Source: DAITBA01 sp036824005 (GTDB lineage: Bacteria; Pseudomonadota; Gammaproteobacteria; Burkholderiales; Rhodocyclaceae). From it: a stretch of DNA of 64,000 bases. The stretch spans positions 80,241-144,240 of the forward strand of contig DAITBA010000010.1 of the NCBI GenBank assembly GCA_036824005.1, given 5' to 3'. Both the position numbers and the translations under genes were made by a program. Below are positions 51,997 through 60,938 of the stretch, one piece after another (the first letter of the stretch is position 1; each line of letters starts with the position of its first letter). The notes beneath the pieces are model-generated. The model ran no database searches and was not told the DNA's origin. It was given only the letters and a program-made list of their open reading frames with translations.

Positions 51997-54900
51997 GCGT
52001 CGCTGGCGGGGGCGACTGCGGCCACGCGCGGACGGCAGGCGGCGCCTGCTTCCTTGCCCGGATCCACGACCTTGATCAGGGTTGGCGCCAGCACCTTGAG
52101 AATCTGCGCCGGCAGCGCGCTTGTAAAGCCGAAATCGGCCGCGCCTTCGCCGCGCACGTGGGCGGTGAGCGTGCCGAAGTAGCGCTCGCCGATGAAGAAG
52201 ACGAAGGTACCCGAGCGGCTGACGACGCGCGAGGAGATGAGCTGCCCGCCCTTGCCGTAGATCTCGTAGCGGTGATCGCCGGTGCCTGTCTTGCCGCCCA
52301 CTTCCAAAGGCGTGCCGTCGGCGCGTTTGAAGGCCGTCTTCAGACGCTGCGCCGTGCCGCTTTCCACCACCTCGCGCAGGACGCCGCGTGCGGCACGCGC
52401 CACCTCCGGCGGCAGCACCCGCTCGCCGGCCGCCGGAGCAACGGCCAGCCGCGTGTCGTAGGGCGTGTCGGCGGCGAAGTGCAGATCGCTAATGCGCACC
52501 GTGGGCAGCCGCACGCCATCGTTCACCAGAATGCCCATCAGCTCGGCCAGTGCCGCCGGCCGGTCGGCGGAGCTGCCCAGCGCCGAGGCATAGGAGGGGA
52601 CGAGGTATTCGAAGGGATAGCCGAGCCGCTTCCAGGTGCGGTGGATCTCGAGGAACGCTTCCAGCTCGACCAGCGTGCGGATGCGGCTGTCCTGGGCACG
52701 CTTGTTGCGGCTCTTGAGCAGCCAGGTGTAGACCTCCTGCCGCTCCCGGGTGCTCGCCTCGATGGTCTGGCTCAAGCTGGCGCCCGGGCGGCGGATCAGA
52801 TAGGCGGCGGTCCACAGCTCCAGGGGGTGCATGCCCGCCACGTGACCGCGGTCTGCGAGTCCGAAGCGCTCGAACGCGTATTCCTTGTACAGAGCGGCGG
52901 TGGTTTCCTGATCCACCTTGGTGCCGGGCAGGGTGTCTTCGAGGAATTGCCGCAGGCGCGCCTGATCCGCCTCCGGTTCGATCAGGCGATGGACGGCGGC
53001 GAGGCGTCGCGGTGTCGCCCGGAAGGTTTGCAGCAGGGCGGTTTTCGTCTCCTCCGGTGTCTTGCCCTGATACTTGCGATAGAAGCGCTGGATGAAGCCC
53101 TTGCCCTCGCGGTCGGCGAATTTGACGAGAAATTCCTCGCGCCGCGGATCGGAAGCGTCCTCCAGCAGGGTGGCACTGGAGCCGGGCATGTTGAACATGG
53201 TGTGGCGCACGACGTCGCGCATCAACCGCACGAACACCAGATTCACCGAGCGGCGCAACCCCTCGCGCACGCTCAGGATGCGGCCGTTGTCCTCGGGGTC
53301 GAAGTTCTCGAAGGTGTGAATGCCGCCGCCGGTGAAGAACTGCTCCCCCGGGCTGGCCGAGTATTTGCGCTCCAGTGCCGCATCGAGCATGGCCGGGAGG
53401 CTACGGTCGCGCGCACCCGCCAGATACTCCACCGCCCAGTGGGAGATCGTGTCCTGGGGGGCGAGGGTGATGGCGCGCAATGCTTCCGGCACCAGCTCGC
53501 CGTACTCCCGGTGCAGGTTGGCGACGATCTCGAGATAGCTCACCAGCACGCGCAGCTTGGCTGTCGAGCCGAGGTCGAGCTTGGTCCCCTCGTTGATGTC
53601 GAAGGGCTGATCGAAGTTGTCGGCCTGCACGCGCACGACGTTGGCATGGGGCGTGCGCTCGAACAGGGTAAAGCTGTAGATCACCTTGGCCGGGTCGCCC
53701 CGCTCGAGCAGCCGCTTTTCCACCAACCCGGAGCGCTTCGCCACCTCCGGGTCGCGCAGCTCGCGCAGCAGGTTGGTCACGGCGCGCTGCAGTTCGGTGT
53801 CCAGCGTGCTGGCGGCGGTCAGGTCGAGGCGATCCAGATCGTACAGCCGTGGCGTGCGCAGCATGCCCGCCAGATGGGTGCGCACCGTCGTCGCCGTCTT
53901 GCGTTGCGCAAATGGGCCCGATTGCGCCGGGATACCGATCTCGCGCGTTCGCAGCCGCTGCGCCAGCGCGGTATCGCGCATGGCCGGCGTGATCACACCG
54001 GCGGCGGCGAGCAGGCGCAGATAGCTGTTGGTGTGCTGTTCCAGTTCCTCGTCGTTGCCGCCCAGGTAATAGGACGGACGGCGCTGGGAGATCATCAGGC
54101 TTAACGCCTGCTTGTAGGCCAGCGCGGCGTCGGCGGAGGGCTGCTCGGGACTGTGCGCCAGGATGCGGTTCACCTCGGCGAAGTCGCGGTCGTACCAGGC
54201 CCACAGGCCATCGCCCAACCCGCTCACTTCGCCGTGACCGGACTTGGCCGAGAGGGGAACGGAGTTCAGGTAGTCCACCACGAGTTGCTGGCGCACGGGC
54301 ATCGTGTCCGGCCCCTTGAGATAAGCGCGCACGGATGCCGAGGCCATCTGGCGCAGTTTCTCCTTGCCCGAGCCGGTGCGCCCGTCGGGAGAGTGGCGGT
54401 ACTTCTCGATCTGTGTCGCCAGCGTGCTGCCGCCGGGCGTTTCGTGCTCGTCGTCCACGGCATGGATCACCTGGTCGAGCAGCGCCTTGCCAAAGCGGTC
54501 CCACTCGACCGCCGGATTCTTCTGCGGATGCTCGGCATCGAGCAGTTCGCGGTTCTCGATGAAGAGCAGCGTCTGGACGAGCACCGGTGGCACGTCCTCG
54601 AACTTCCCGTAGATCCGTTCGGGATAACGGGCACGGAACAGGGGTTCGTTGCCGCAGCCGAAGATGGTCAGGCCCGCCTGTGCCTTTTCCAGATAGGGCG
54701 CAAACAGACCGGCGTCCGCCAGACGCGCGAGCTTGGGCGACATGCGCGCCTGTTCGGCGATGACATAGCCGCGCGCCTTGAGGCGGCGCAGATACTCCGG
54801 CAGATCGGCGTAGCCCAGGCGATGGTCGTAGGGCCCGGTGCGCGGGAATGCGATGGCCGGGCTCGGGCCTGGCTCCGGTTTGTAGGACAGCTCGCGTCCG

Positions 54901-55163
54901 AGGTCCGCAAGTAGATGGGCCTGCCAATAGGAGGTGCGCGCCTCGTCGACGAGGAACGCCGCCACGAGCACGCCGGCGATGACGATGACGCTCAGAACGA
55001 TGAAGGTCAGCGGCGCCAGCCAGCGCCGGCGGCGCTTGGCGGGGCGCGGTTCGGGATCCGGTTGCTTGCCCTGCAAGGCCGACACCTCTGCAACCTGTGC
55101 GTCCTGCGTCGCTTCGGTTGTCGTGGCCCGTGACGGTTGCGGAACTGGGGAATGCGCCTGCAT
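51990..55163 (-). CDS. Large class A penicillin-binding-protein-like transglycosylase/transpeptidase
   Basis: This 1057-residue protein has a cytoplasmic Pro/Lys/Arg-rich start, one membrane helix (about 50-72), a GT51 transglycosylase domain (FIENRELLD, then GGSTLATQIEKY) and a penicillin-binding domain with the SxxK serine in LGSTAKLR and the GGKTGTGD motif near the end. The first GT51 motif is atypical (ENRELLD instead of EDxxFxxH). Usual PBP1 proteins are 700-850 residues, so this is longer, with extra material between the domains. It should act on peptidoglycan in the periplasm. It follows DUF1015 on the minus strand. Confidence 0.85.
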   Translation of the reverse strand: MQAHSPVPQPSRATTTEATQDAQVAEVSALQGKQPDPEPRPAKRRRRWLAPLTFIVLSVIVIAGVLVAAFLVDEARTSYWQAHLLADLGRELSYKPEPGPSPAIAFPRTGPYDHRLGYADLPEYLRRLKARGYVIAEQARMSPKLARLADAGLFAPYLEKAQAGLTIFGCGNEPLFRARYPERIYGKFEDVPPVLVQTLLFIENRELLDAEHPQKNPAVEWDRFGKALLDQVIHAVDDEHETPGGSTLATQIEKYRHSPDGRTGSGKEKLRQMASASVRAYLKGPDTMPVRQQLVVDYLNSVPLSAKSGHGEVSGLGDGLWAWYDRDFAEVNRILAHSPEQPSADAALAYKQALSLMISQRRPSYYLGGNDEELEQHTNSYLRLLAAAGVITPAMRDTALAQRLRTREIGIPAQSGPFAQRKTATTVRTHLAGMLRTPRLYDLDRLDLTAASTLDTELQRAVTNLLRELRDPEVAKRSGLVEKRLLERGDPAKVIYSFTLFERTPHANVVRVQADNFDQPFDINEGTKLDLGSTAKLRVLVSYLEIVANLHREYGELVPEALRAITLAPQDTISHWAVEYLAGARDRSLPAMLDAALERKYSASPGEQFFTGGGIHTFENFDPEDNGRILSVREGLRRSVNLVFVRLMRDVVRHTMFNMPGSSATLLEDASDPRREEFLVKFADREGKGFIQRFYRKYQGKTPEETKTALLQTFRATPRRLAAVHRLIEPEADQARLRQFLEDTLPGTKVDQETTAALYKEYAFERFGLADRGHVAGMHPLELWTAAYLIRRPGASLSQTIEASTRERQEVYTWLLKSRNKRAQDSRIRTLVELEAFLEIHRTWKRLGYPFEYLVPSYASALGSSADRPAALAELMGILVNDGVRLPTVRISDLHFAADTPYDTRLAVAPAAGERVLPPEVARAARGVLREVVESGTAQRLKTAFKRADGTPLEVGGKTGTGDHRYEIYGKGGQLISSRVVSRSGTFVFFIGERYFGTLTAHVRGEGAADFGFTSALPAQILKVLAPTLIKVVDPGKEAGAACRPRVAAVAPASDAQ

Positions 55164-55232
55164 CGGGCGGTCAGTTGTCGGCGCGCGTGCGGTATGCGCA
55201 GTGTCCTGCCGTTCGAAGGCGGTCGGAAGCGC

Positions 55233-56480
55233 TCATTGGTCGAGGACGTGGGACACCAGCCCGTCGGCGAGCTTGGGCTCGAACCAGGTGGACTTGGGCG
55301 GCATGACCTTCCCGGCATCGGCCACCGCCATCAGATCCTCCATGCGTGTGGGATAGACGGAAAACGCCGCCGCCATCTCGCCGCCGGCCACCCGCCTCTC
55401 CAGTTCCGCCAGGCCGCGGATGCCGCCGACGAAGTCGATGCGCTTGTCGCGGCGCAGGTCCTCGATACCGAGCACCGGTCCTAGCAAATGGTTCGACAGC
55501 AGGCTCACGTCCAGGCGCGCCACGGGGTCCGCGCTCGGCACCAGATCGGGCCGTATCCTCAGGCGCAGCCAGCGGCCGGGCAGATACAGGCCGAACTCGC
55601 CGGGTGCCGCGGGTTTGACCGGCTGTGCGCTGGGCTGCACCGCAAAGCGCTCGCCGACACGTGCCAGAAAGGCCTCGGCGCTCAGGCCATTCAGATCCGT
55701 CACCACCCGGTTGTAGTCCAGGATCTGCATTTCGTGGTGGGGGAAGATCACCGCCAGGAAGTAGTTGTAGCTCTCCTCGCCGGTGTGCCGGGGACTGGCA
55801 GCGCGCCGCGCCGCCGCCACGCGGGAGGCAGCGGCCGAGCGATGGTGACCGTCGGCGATGTAGAGCGCCGGCAGCGCATCGAAGGCTGTGCTCAGCCGGT
55901 CGATCAGCGAACCGTCGCGAATGACCCAGATCGTGTGCCGGATGCCGTCAGGCGCGGTGACATCGGCATCGGGCACGCCGCCGCGGCTGGCATCGGCGAG
56001 GGTGCGGTCGATAGCCGGCGCGGCCGGATAGGCGAGCAGCACCGGGCCGGTCTGCGCCGCCAACGCCTCGATCTGGCGCACCCGGTCGTCCTCCTTGTCG
56101 GGCCGGGTGAACTCATGCCGGCGGATGCGGTTCGCGTCGTAGTCGGCGACCGAGGCTGCCGCCACCAGGCCGGTCTGGACGTGACCGCCCATGACGAGGC
56201 GATAGGCGTAGTAGCAGGGCGCGCTATCGCGGGCGAGGATGCCCTCGGCCAGCATGCGCTGGAGGTTCGCGGACGCCTTGGCGTAGACCTGCGGTGCATA
56301 GGGATCGGTGCCCGGCGGCAGATCGATCTCCGGCTTGGAGATGTGCAGAAAGCTCCACGGCCGGCCGGCGGCACGCTGGCGCGCCTCGTCGGTGCTCAGC
56401 ACATCGTAGGGCGGGGCGGCAACATCGGCGGCACGGGAGGGCGCCGGCCGCAGACCGGCGAAAGGTCGAATGAGGGGCAT
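55233..56480 (-). CDS. DUF1015 family protein
   Basis: The 415-residue protein starts PLIRPFAGLRP with AAPPYDVLS, and has YIADGHHRSAAASRVAA, the recognisable DUF1015 motifs, plus FPHHEMQILDYNRVV. The family is widespread, sometimes called a nucleotide-binding or serine-kinase-like (SbnI/SerK) fold; ADP-dependent serine kinase activity is known for some members, not demonstrated here. It begins 15 bases after aroG and is likely co-transcribed with it. Confidence 0.9.
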   Translation of the reverse strand: MPLIRPFAGLRPAPSRAADVAAPPYDVLSTDEARQRAAGRPWSFLHISKPEIDLPPGTDPYAPQVYAKASANLQRMLAEGILARDSAPCYYAYRLVMGGHVQTGLVAAASVADYDANRIRRHEFTRPDKEDDRVRQIEALAAQTGPVLLAYPAAPAIDRTLADASRGGVPDADVTAPDGIRHTIWVIRDGSLIDRLSTAFDALPALYIADGHHRSAAASRVAAARRAASPRHTGEESYNYFLAVIFPHHEMQILDYNRVVTDLNGLSAEAFLARVGERFAVQPSAQPVKPAAPGEFGLYLPGRWLRLRIRPDLVPSADPVARLDVSLLSNHLLGPVLGIEDLRRDKRIDFVGGIRGLAELERRVAGGEMAAAFSVYPTRMEDLMAVADAGKVMPPKSTWFEPKLADGLVSHVLDQ

Positions 56481-56495
56481 GGTCGACCTCTTGGC

Positions 56496-57572
56496 TCACC
56501 CATTCAGCCGGGTCGGAAGAACATCGCGCAGAATGTCGCGAGCCTTGCGCAATACCGTCTCCGTCGTTGTCCAGTCGATGCACGGATCGGTCACGGAGCA
56601 GCCGTAGCGCAGTTGTGACAGGTCGTCCGGGATCGGTTGGTTGCCGGCTTCGATGTTGCTCTCGATCATCAACCCAACGATGGAGCGGTTGCCCTCGCGA
56701 ATCTGGTGCACGCAGTCGAACAGCACGAGGGGCTCGTTCTCCGGTTTCTTGTAACAGTTGGCGTGGGAGCAGTCGACGACGATGTTCGTCGGCAGCTTTG
56801 CCTTGGCCAGGGCAGCTTCGGCGATGGCGATGCTGACCGTATCGTAATTGGGCCGCCCGCCGCCGCCACGCAGGACGAGGTGGCCATGACCGTTGCCCCG
56901 CGTGCGCACGACAGCGGTTCGGCCCTGGCTGCTCACACCCAGGAAGCTGTGCGGGTGCGAGGCCGAGACGATGGCGTTGATGGCCACGTCGAGATCGCCG
57001 TCGGTGCCGTTCTTGAAGCCGACCGGCGTAGACAGGCCGCTCGACATCTCGCGATGGGTCTGGGACTCGGAGGTGCGGGCGCCGATGGCCGTCCAGGCGA
57101 TCAGATCCCCCAGATACTGCGGGCCGATGGGATCCAGAGCCTCGGTGGCGGCCGGCAGCCCCAATTCGTTGACGTCGAGCAGAAAACGGCGCGCGCGCTC
57201 CATTCCCTCCTCGACGTGGAAGGAGTCGTCCATGCGCGGATCGTTGATGAAGCCCTTCCAGCCGGTGGACGTGCGCGGCTTTTCGAAGTACACGCGCATG
57301 ACGAGGAGCAGCGTATCCTGCACTTCGTCGGCGAGCTTTTTCAGACGCCGGGCGTAGTCCAGTCCGGCCCCGGGATCGTGGATCGAGCAGGGGCCGACGA
57401 CGATGAACAGGCGCGGATCCTTGCGATCGAGGATGGCGCGCAAGGCGTCGCGCCCCTGCAACACGGTTTCCGCCGCTGCATCGCTGAGGGGCACGCGCTC
57501 GTGAATCTCCTCCGGCGAAGGCATGAGCTCGAAGGCCTCGATGTTGAGGTTTTCTGTTGGGGCATGGGTCAT
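56496..57572 (-). CDS. aroG: 3-deoxy-7-phosphoheptulonate synthase (DAHP synthase, class I)
   Basis: This 358-residue enzyme condenses phosphoenolpyruvate and erythrose 4-phosphate, the first step of the shikimate pathway. Motifs FIVVGPCSIHDPGAGLDYAR, MRVYFEKPRTSTGWKGFIND and VDCSHANCYKKPEN belong to the AroF/G/H family. The feedback type (Phe, Tyr or Trp) cannot be told reliably, so the symbol is a family-level choice. First gene of the minus-strand unit aroG-DUF1015-PBP. Confidence 0.94.
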   Translation of the reverse strand: MTHAPTENLNIEAFELMPSPEEIHERVPLSDAAAETVLQGRDALRAILDRKDPRLFIVVGPCSIHDPGAGLDYARRLKKLADEVQDTLLLVMRVYFEKPRTSTGWKGFINDPRMDDSFHVEEGMERARRFLLDVNELGLPAATEALDPIGPQYLGDLIAWTAIGARTSESQTHREMSSGLSTPVGFKNGTDGDLDVAINAIVSASHPHSFLGVSSQGRTAVVRTRGNGHGHLVLRGGGGRPNYDTVSIAIAEAALAKAKLPTNIVVDCSHANCYKKPENEPLVLFDCVHQIREGNRSIVGLMIESNIEAGNQPIPDDLSQLRYGCSVTDPCIDWTTTETVLRKARDILRDVLPTRLNG

Positions 57573-57735
57573 GTTGATTTCGAATCCGGTTCATTTCTGA
57601 CCGGAATTTCCGCGTCACGCAATGGACATAAATTCTATCGTAGAAAGGGCAGCGATCCGCAGATTTCGCAGATTCGATTTCAACGCACCGCGGAGGACGC
57701 AGAGGAGAATCGTGAATAGGCTCAGAAGAGCGGCT

Positions 57736-57863
57736 CACCACCGAGGACACAACGGACACCAAGGAAATCCACGTGCTCGCAACGCAGATGCCGGCCAGCC
57801 AGGTTGCGACATCATTCCCGGCAAGTATCGAACCAGCTTCGTGTCCTTGGTGTCCTTGGTGGT
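57736..57863 (+). repeat. Inverted-repeat element, copy 2 (with extra half-arm)
   Basis: Arms CACCACCGAGGACACAACGG... (57736-57768) and ...GTGTCCTTGGTGTCCTTGG (57838-57863) are inverted. A further half-arm of the first subtype (CACCGCGGAGGACGCAGAGG) lies at 57685-57707. The interior TTCCCGGCAAGTATCGA resembles, in inverse orientation, the interior of copy 3. Together they fill most of the 309-base gap between aroG and acpH. Confidence 0.8.
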
Positions 57864-57881
57864 ATAAACAGCGCGTTCACG

Positions 57882-58469
57882 ATGAACTTTCTGGCCCACG
57901 CCTTGCTGGCCGGCGACGATCCCGGCGATCGCCTCGGGGCGATGCTCGGCGACTTCGTCAAGGGGCCGTTGCCTGCGGGCCTGCCGGCCGCTGTTGCCGC
58001 CGGCGTGGCGCTGCACCGGCGCATCGACAGCTTCGCCGACGGCCATGCTGCCTTTCAGCGCAGCCGAAGACGGGTCAGCACGGCGCGGCGCCGCTACGCC
58101 GGCATCATGGTCGACCTGTTCTACGATCACTTCCTTGCTGCGCACTGGCGGGCTTACTGCAGTGAGCCGCTGCCGACGTTCACGGCGGGGATTTACGATC
58201 TTCTCGCGCGGCATCAGCCGCTGCTGCCGCCACGGCTGGGACTGATCTTTCCGGCCATGCACGCCCAGGACTGGCTGGGCTCCTATCGCGAAATCGAGGC
58301 GGTCGGAGCGGCACTGGATGGCATGGCCCGCCATCGCCTGCGGCAGCCGAACGGGCTGTCCGGTGCGGTCGAGGAGCTGCACGCCGATTACGCGGGCTTC
58401 GAACAGGACTTCCGGCACTTCTTTTCCGATGTTCGGGAGTTCGCGACGCGACATCGCCGGGCCAGATAG
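57882..58469 (+). CDS. acpH: Acyl carrier protein phosphodiesterase
   Basis: The 195-residue HD-like protein starts MNFLAHALLAGDDPGDRLG, has the DUF479 pattern ALHRRIDSFADGHAAF and DLFYDHFLAAHW, and ends at normal AcpH length (E. coli 193). AcpH removes the phosphopantetheine arm from holo-ACP. ATG 57882 is 19 bases after repeat copy 2. Confidence 0.92.
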   Translation: MNFLAHALLAGDDPGDRLGAMLGDFVKGPLPAGLPAAVAAGVALHRRIDSFADGHAAFQRSRRRVSTARRRYAGIMVDLFYDHFLAAHWRAYCSEPLPTFTAGIYDLLARHQPLLPPRLGLIFPAMHAQDWLGSYREIEAVGAALDGMARHRLRQPNGLSGAVEELHADYAGFEQDFRHFFSDVREFATRHRRAR

Positions 58470-58483
58470 GCCGTCGGCGGGGA

Positions 58484-59605
58484 CTACCTGCCGAGCAGCT
58501 TCTCGACGGCATCGCCCACGCCACGCAGCACATTGCCGCCGGCGCTGCCGACCTCCCGCGCCAGCCCTTCCAGACTGATGCCCAGCGTGCCCGCCAGCGA
58601 GGAGCCGATGCGCGTGGCGAAGTTCTCGTTGAGGGAGAAGCGCGGGTCGGCGAGATTTCCCTCGAGGACGAAGCTGAGCTGGATGCGGTCGTTGCCGTCC
58701 TTGAGCAGGGAGACCACCGCGCTGCGCGGCACGCCCATGAAAGTGCCGCCGCCGGCCGACGTCAGCTCCAGTCCGGTGAGGGTGAGCGAGCCGGGCGCAT
58801 GCAGGCGGTTGTTGCGCACCGTGGATGTCACGTCCAGATCCAGGCTGCCGCGGCGCACGCCGCTCTCCGAGGCCTTGATCAGATAGGGCTGCAGCGACAC
58901 CAGATCCACTCGACGCAGTTGCAGGGCGATATCGGAGTTCCTGCTTGCGAGTTCGACACTGCCGTGAAGGGAGACGGTGCCGTCGCGCTGTCCGCCCTTG
59001 ACGATGCCCGTGACGGCGAGGCGGGTTCTCCCCGTCAGCTCCGGCAGCCGCACATCCTGGACTTTCGCCTCGAGCTGTTCGACGCGCACTTTCAGCGCCG
59101 GCTGGCTGATGGTGGCATCGAAGAACTCCACCGCGCTGTCGCGCAGGGCGATGGCGCCGATGGAGATGGCCGGTCCGGCAAAGGCTTTTTTGTCTTGCGC
59201 TGTGCTTCGATCGAGCAGGCCGGGCACGAGCCGCAGCCGTCCGTCCTTGGCCCGCAGTACGGCAAGGTAGCCGCCTTCGACGGCAACGCTGCGCACGCGC
59301 ACCGTGGCCGAGGAGAGCAATTCGCGCAGCTCCGGGACGATGACAATGCGCTGGGCGCGCAGCTCGTCCTCGGCGGGCCAGCCACCTTTGCCGGCCCGCG
59401 GCGCCCGAATGCGCACACCGAGGACCTCCACTGCCGACCAGCGCACGCGCACCTCGGCGACCTCGCTGTTGGGCCCGAGCGCCTGCTCGACTTTGCCCTT
59501 GAGCGCCAGCGCCGCCAGGTGGAGGGCGCCGAAGAGCGCGCCGGCCAGCACCAGTACGGCCAGCGCAGCGATGATCAGCCAGCGCCTGAGGGTGGGGGTG
59601 ATCAT
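58484..59605 (-). CDS. AsmA/DUF748-like membrane-anchored protein
   Basis: This 373-residue protein has an N-terminal membrane helix (LIIAALAVLVLAGALFGALH) followed by a beta-rich periplasmic domain typical of DUF748/AsmA-like proteins (GAIALRDSAVEFFDATISQP, RRVDLVSLQPYLIKAS). Such proteins are thought to bridge the inner and outer membranes for lipid transport or envelope maintenance. It is shorter than most AsmA proteins. ATG 59605 is the natural start, right before the helix. Confidence 0.78.
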   Translation of the reverse strand: MITPTLRRWLIIAALAVLVLAGALFGALHLAALALKGKVEQALGPNSEVAEVRVRWSAVEVLGVRIRAPRAGKGGWPAEDELRAQRIVIVPELRELLSSATVRVRSVAVEGGYLAVLRAKDGRLRLVPGLLDRSTAQDKKAFAGPAISIGAIALRDSAVEFFDATISQPALKVRVEQLEAKVQDVRLPELTGRTRLAVTGIVKGGQRDGTVSLHGSVELASRNSDIALQLRRVDLVSLQPYLIKASESGVRRGSLDLDVTSTVRNNRLHAPGSLTLTGLELTSAGGGTFMGVPRSAVVSLLKDGNDRIQLSFVLEGNLADPRFSLNENFATRIGSSLAGTLGISLEGLAREVGSAGGNVLRGVGDAVEKLLGR

Positions 59606-59633
59606 GGCAGCATCAACCTGAGAACCGCATTTG

Positions 59634-59765
59634 CACCACCAAGGACACCAAGAACACGAAGAAAACTCGATAGTTGCCGGGAAGGATGCCTCCACCCGGC
59701 GGGTGAGCACCACATGCCCTCCAAGTACCTGAGTTTCCTTGGAGTTCTTTGTGTCCTTGGTGGTG
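59634..59765 (+). repeat. Inverted-repeat element, copy 3
   Basis: Left arm CACCACCAAGGACACCAAGA (59634-59663) and right arm ending TTTGTGTCCTTGGTGGTG (59734-59765) belong to the AAGGACACCAAGG subtype shared with copy 2. The interior CGATAGTTGCCGGGAAGGAT is homologous to the copy 2 interior in inverted orientation. It lies upstream of the AsmA-like gene on the minus strand. Confidence 0.85.
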
Positions 59766-59797
59766 AACAGCTTTTTCTAGGATCAATCTTTACGGCT

Positions 59798-59897
59798 CAC
59801 CACGGAGGGCGCGGAGGACACAGAGGGAAATCGATCAACTGCGAAGAAACTTGAGTACACCAGCCTTTCCTCTTCGCCCTCCGCGTCCGCCGTGGTG
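59798..59897 (+). repeat. Inverted-repeat element, copy 4
   Basis: Left arm CACCACGGAGGGCGCGGAGG (59798-59830) pairs with the right arm CCTCCGCGTCCGCCGTGGTG region (59866-59897), and GTGAAACAGGTTT follows, a string also found after copy 5. It is only 32 bases after copy 3; copies 3 and 4 together fill the 323-base gap between the DUF748 and SCO genes. Confidence 0.85.
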
Positions 59898-59928
59898 AAA
59901 CAGGTTTTCGACCCGTTGGCCCTGCGTC

Positions 59929-60534
59929 TCAGCGCCGGCGCCTGCCGGACTCCTCCATCAGGGCCTCGATGCGCCCGGCGATGTCCGCCGCCGGCGTGGC
60001 ATAGGCGAACTTCGCCAGCAGCCGCCCGTCGGGGCCGACGAGAAACATGCCGGCGGTGTGATCCATGGTGTAGCTCTGCGGCGGAGCGCCCGGCTCGCGC
60101 ACCTTCTGGTAGCGCACTTTGAAATGGTCTGCAGCGCGGCGCACGAGTTCAGGCTTTCCCGTCAGGCCGAGGATGGCGGGATGAAAGGCGCCGGTGTATT
60201 CGCGCAATACCTCCGCCGTGTCGCGCTCGGGGTCCACGGTGATGAAGACCGGTTGCAGCCGCCGGGCCTTGTCGCCCAGCGTTTCCAGGATCTGCTTCAT
60301 TTCCAGCAGCGTCGTCGGGCAGACATCCGGGCAGGAGGTGAAACCGAAGGCGACGAGCTGGAAGCGGCCGCGGAAATCCTCCGACGTGACGGCCTTGCCC
60401 CGCGGGTCCATCAGCAGGTAGCGCGGAACCACATCGGGCAACTCGTCGTCGCCGTCGTCGTGGCTGGCGGCAACACCGATCGAGGTGCCGAGCCACAGCA
60501 CGAGCGCCCAGAGAATGCAGCACAATCGCCTCAC
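59929..60534 (-). CDS. SCO1/SenC family copper chaperone
   Basis: The 201-residue protein has an N-terminal signal/anchor, the copper-binding CPDVCP motif and a distal histidine in YTMDHTAGMFLV. It should act in the periplasm, bringing copper to the CuA site of cytochrome oxidase or acting as a thiol reductase. It lies 7 bases after the small exported gene at 60542, so the two are one transcript. No oxidase gene is present. Confidence 0.93.
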   Translation of the reverse strand: MRRLCCILWALVLWLGTSIGVAASHDDGDDELPDVVPRYLLMDPRGKAVTSEDFRGRFQLVAFGFTSCPDVCPTTLLEMKQILETLGDKARRLQPVFITVDPERDTAEVLREYTGAFHPAILGLTGKPELVRRAADHFKVRYQKVREPGAPPQSYTMDHTAGMFLVGPDGRLLAKFAYATPAADIAGRIEALMEESGRRRR

Positions 60535-60541
60535 GGCCGAT

Positions 60542-60895
60542 TCACTTCTCCGCCGGCTGCACCGGCAGCACCGTGCGCAGTTTCTGTGTCACCTCTTCCA
60601 GACGGGTGGCGATGGCGGAACCGTCCGGGCACTGCCCTGGTTCTCGGCCGAGGGCGACGAAACTCTCCTGGGTGCCTTCCTCGAAAGCCTCCCCGTAGCG
60701 GCGAATCTTCGGCGCGTGATTGAGCATGAGCACCCGGGTCCACTTGGCCGTGTCGGCGTGGCCGCAGGCGAGCGCCTGACCGTTGACGCGACCCAGATCC
60801 CGCACCGCGGCCAGGGCCGCTTCGGCGGCCGAGTCGTCGGCGTGAAGCGGGGTAACCAGAGCCAGCCCGCCCATGAGAATGACGATTCGCTTCAT
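60542..60895 (-). CDS. Small exported protein of unknown function
   Basis: The 117-residue protein has a signal peptide (MKRIVILMGGLALVTPLHAD) and a mature region with two cysteines (ALACGHAD and GQCPDG) and the segment LMLNHAPKIRRYGEAFEEGT. I do not recognise a named family. Two cysteines and its coupling to the SCO gene suggest a periplasmic role linked to copper or thiol handling; that is inference. Confidence 0.75.
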   Translation of the reverse strand: MKRIVILMGGLALVTPLHADDSAAEAALAAVRDLGRVNGQALACGHADTAKWTRVLMLNHAPKIRRYGEAFEEGTQESFVALGREPGQCPDGSAIATRLEEVTQKLRTVLPVQPAEK

Positions 60896-60938
60896 CTACT
60901 GCACGATCCTCGTTGGGACATTCATTCAAATCGTTATT

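Noticed and set aside
52158..54104. A 648-residue open frame on the plus strand
   Set aside because: It is entirely antisense to the PBP-like gene, has no family motif, and long antisense frames are expected in GC-rich DNA.
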